DNA from: an uncultured Bacteroides sp.
Lineage (GTDB): Bacteria; Bacteroidota; Bacteroidia; Bacteroidales; Bacteroidaceae
Direction: 5' to 3'
DNA length: 64,000 nucleotides
Assembly (NCBI GenBank): GCA_902388495.1
Contig: CABMPP010000003.1
Coordinates: 124,001-188,000 of the forward strand
Positions 61,682 through 64,000 of this stretch are shown piece by piece. Each line of letters starts with the position of its first letter. Within the stretch, counting starts at the first letter, position 1. The notes beneath the pieces were generated by a model. The model was not told where the DNA came from, did not search any database, and saw only the letters and a program-made list of their open reading frames with translations. The position numbers were made by a program, and so were the translations under genes.

Positions 61682-64000
61682 TTATAATTGAATCGTGTTA
61701 ATACCGGGCTTGATATCACGTTTTGTTCCTTTCCAGATGAATACTCCGGTAGTATTGTCCGGCAGAATGATTTCAGCTTTCAGCTTCGGCCCGCTATTGT
61801 CGTATTTTACGGATATCTTGCCTGATGGATGCGGCATTTCTCCCCCTATTTTCTTGATATTGCCTAAATGGGGCTCGATTTTGACTTTGCCGAACATAGG
61901 TGCGGCGCTGTCGATGCCGAGGAGTGTCCTGAAGAACTCGATATTGGGACTTGCTCCCCAAGCATGGCAGTCGGAGCGGGCTCTCTCAACATTGGAGGTT
62001 TCGGCCAAGGTGGTCAGTCCGAGTTCGATGTTTCTTCGCCAGTCATCAAGCCATTTCAGGTAATCGTCTCCCAATCCGGCTTTTATCAGTGCCTGATGGA
62101 CATAATACTTGAAGTAAATGGAAGCGGGAGTCAGCTCTTTATCCGCTAAAATCAGTTGCCCTATCTCCATCGCTTCTTTTCCGTTGACCAAGCCGCTCAG
62201 GATAGCTAAAGAATTGGTGTGTTGGGAGAATTTGTCTTTCTCCGATGTGTCGGAGAACAGTTTCTTCTTGTCATCCCAGTACTTGCTTTTTATTGTTTTT
62301 GCCAACTGTGCTATTTTTTCCTGATACAGAGAGGCGTAGTCGTTCATCCCCCATGTCTTTTCCAAGTCATAAGCGTTTTGGTAGGCTATCAGCAACTGGA
62401 GGTCCAGCATAGCGGAACAACCGTCTTTGCCGACATGTCCCATTCCTCTGTTGAAGCCGAACGCCCAGTCTATGAATGCCCAGTTGGGGAGTCTTTTTAT
62501 TGAACCGTCGGTATCCTGGAATTTTTGGAAATAACCTAATATCTGCCGCTCACCCGGAAGGCGGTTTTTCAGGAAAGTAATGTCACTGCCATACATCATG
62601 TAGTCGTGCAACATTCCTATATACCATAAACTGAAGGTGGGTATGATCTGAGGATTCACTGAAGGGTAGCGACTTAAAGTAATGCCTTCCGGTTGCCTGG
62701 AATTGTCGGCATTGGTGAGCATGCTTTTAACCAGCCGGTCGTCTCCGCTATCGTAAAGAGATACTAATGCCTGGATGCGGCTGTCGCCTATGTATTGCAG
62801 TTGTTCGTAGTAGGGGCAATCCATATAAGTTTCTACTGCACAAAGTCTTGCTGTCCGCCATCCCATCTCGAATATTTTCTGCATTTCTTCGTTCTCTGTT
62901 TCGAGCTTGGCGTTTAAGATGAACGGGTAACCGACGAAGGTGCTATAAAAATCATCGATAATTAGTGGCTCCTCCTTGGTTTGTACCTGAATATTCACGT
63001 ATCTGAATGTTCTGTAGGACAGCGAGGTGAAGGTCTGGTCGTTGCTTCCGTCGGAGATGAGGATGTCGGGTTTGCCGACCAGTCTCTTTCCTTCTGTTTC
63101 ATTGCGGTTTCCTTTGGCAAATTTGTCATCGTAGAGTGCTTCTCCGTAGGTCAAAGTAACAATGCTTTCCTTGCCACCTTTAACGTCAATGGTGGGGAAG
63201 GCATTGGTTAAGACGATATTGTCCAATAGTATATTGGCTGTAGTATACGGCGGTATGCTTATTTTCCCTTTCTGGGCAGGAAATGAGGCCGGGACGTTGG
63301 CATTCTCCACTTTTCGGACTTTACCGAACCTTTGGTACTTCAACTCCATTTGGGGGATGGCGGAGGAAACGAGCCGCCATGTTTTGTTGGCATCTATTCC
63401 TATCGTGTTTTTTGGCGTACCACGGGAGATGGGCTGCGCCTTTGTCCATGAACTGTCATCATAGGATAGTTTTTGCCAGCCTTTGATGTGGCTTCTCATG
63501 TCGATCTGTTCGTTGGGGGGGACCACAGAATACCCTCTTACTCTTTCAGTCAATGACGGGATGCTGTAACTGTGATCCTGAATGCAGTTCCATGATTTAT
63601 TGGTATTCAAGATGGCTGAGGCCTCGACAGCTCCCTGCAAAATAAATCCTGTACGGAATGAGAATTGCGCTTCTGCCTTTTGGTCTCCTTCGTTCCAGAT
63701 CTGGGCTGCAATGACGTTCCTGCCTGCTTTCAGTTGGGGGGCTATGTCTACCGTTTCATAATTCCAATGCTCGATGTCTCCCCGCGCAGGACCTAAGGAT
63801 ACGAGTTGCTCGTTTACATATAATTTATATCTGTTGTCTCCCGATACGAAAATAGGAAATCTGGAAGGAACCTGGCTGATATTGAAATCTTTTCGGAAGA
63901 AATAGACACCGTATGCGGAAGGAGATGTCTGGGGTACGGTAATCCATTCCGCATCCCATTGTCTGTACGTTAGCGTTGAGTCTGTCATTTGCGCCTTTAG
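61682..64000 (-). CDS. GH78 family alpha-L-rhamnosidase, partial at 5' end
   Basis: At least 772 residues. The frame stays open past the Met at 63988 to the window edge (LKAQMTDST), and KAQ looks like the end of a signal peptide, so the true start lies outside. N-terminal beta domains (~40-150, VYFFRKDFNIS, FPIFVSGDNRYKLYVNEQ) are followed by the GH78 (alpha/alpha)6 barrel with AVETYMDCPYYEQLQYIGDSRIQAL and PNWAFIDWAFGFN, and a C-terminal jelly roll. It removes terminal alpha-rhamnose, consistent with a rhamnogalacturonan locus. Confidence 0.9.
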   Translation of the reverse strand, partial: LKAQMTDSTLTYRQWDAEWITVPQTSPSAYGVYFFRKDFNISQVPSRFPIFVSGDNRYKLYVNEQLVSLGPARGDIEHWNYETVDIAPQLKAGRNVIAAQIWNEGDQKAEAQFSFRTGFILQGAVEASAILNTNKSWNCIQDHSYSIPSLTERVRGYSVVPPNEQIDMRSHIKGWQKLSYDDSSWTKAQPISRGTPKNTIGIDANKTWRLVSSAIPQMELKYQRFGKVRKVENANVPASFPAQKGKISIPPYTTANILLDNIVLTNAFPTIDVKGGKESIVTLTYGEALYDDKFAKGNRNETEGKRLVGKPDILISDGSNDQTFTSLSYRTFRYVNIQVQTKEEPLIIDDFYSTFVGYPFILNAKLETENEEMQKIFEMGWRTARLCAVETYMDCPYYEQLQYIGDSRIQALVSLYDSGDDRLVKSMLTNADNSRQPEGITLSRYPSVNPQIIPTFSLWYIGMLHDYMMYGSDITFLKNRLPGERQILGYFQKFQDTDGSIKRLPNWAFIDWAFGFNRGMGHVGKDGCSAMLDLQLLIAYQNAYDLEKTWGMNDYASLYQEKIAQLAKTIKSKYWDDKKKLFSDTSEKDKFSQHTNSLAILSGLVNGKEAMEIGQLILADKELTPASIYFKYYVHQALIKAGLGDDYLKWLDDWRRNIELGLTTLAETSNVERARSDCHAWGASPNIEFFRTLLGIDSAAPMFGKVKIEPHLGNIKKIGGEMPHPSGKISVKYDNSGPKLKAEIILPDNTTGVFIWKGTKRDIKPGINTIQL

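Overview
The window reads as chromosome of a gut-type Bacteroides (order Bacteroidales). The grounds are tandem SusC/SusD pairs, hybrid two-component regulators, 6-bladed beta-propeller lipoproteins, a DUF4290 gene beside murA and tsaB, and many promoters with the Bacteroides -7 element TAnnTTTG. No rRNA, tRNA, transposase, integrase or CRISPR array was seen.

Layout. (1) 1-2764, minus: 5' part of a large receiver-like/PEP-pyruvate-binding protein. (2) 2906-11806, plus: a hybrid two-component sensor, then ROK sugar kinase, NagB-like deaminase, MFS sugar permease and a GH18-ThuA enzyme. This looks like an amino-sugar (chitin, chitooligosaccharide or N-glycan) utilisation operon. (3) 12232-16321: an AT-rich insert with two 6-bladed beta-propeller lipoproteins, a frameshifted secreted protein and a CPBP-family membrane protein that lacks its motif histidines. 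(4) 16590-33550, plus: a second GH18, two SusC/SusD pairs, a TIG-domain surface lipoprotein, a membrane-anchored response regulator without a kinase, a second ROK protein with a broken phosphate loop, and a GH3. Together (2) and (4) form one polysaccharide utilisation locus. A shared 31-32 bp motif precedes three of its operons, with the AAACCT box 41-42 nt upstream of a -7-like element. (5) 33693-36955, minus: GH9 and ThuA. (6) 37404-51884: housekeeping genes (gdhA, M24 peptidase, ruvA, ddh, and the rseP-dxr-M23-rimM-murA-DUF4290-tsaB block facing yicC-gmk-nadD). (7) 52295-55918: an accessory segment with two near-identical tag genes on 737-bp direct repeats, a DUF3791-DUF3990-DUF3791 toxin-antitoxin-like trio between them, and two copies of a ~270-bp structured element. 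(8) 56201-57787: PAS-PAS histidine kinase. (9) 57865-64000, minus: GH105-DUF2264 fusion, CE15-like esterase and GH78, the start of a pectin/rhamnogalacturonan locus that continues beyond the window.

The best candidate for something undescribed is the repeated element at 53031-53302 and 55644-55918. The two copies differ in sequence inside two helices, but both arms change together so that pairing is kept. Each copy has a conserved TATCTTTG promoter box on the minus strand, and a strand pairing apical loop to 3' tail that ends in a T-run. In the second copy this T-run abuts the ATG of a two-gene small-protein operon, one gene of which encodes a membrane segment. It therefore looks like a structured leader RNA. 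In the first copy the operon has been deleted and only its last codons remain.

Several intergenic regions hold short palindromic arrays of unrelated sequence but similar architecture.
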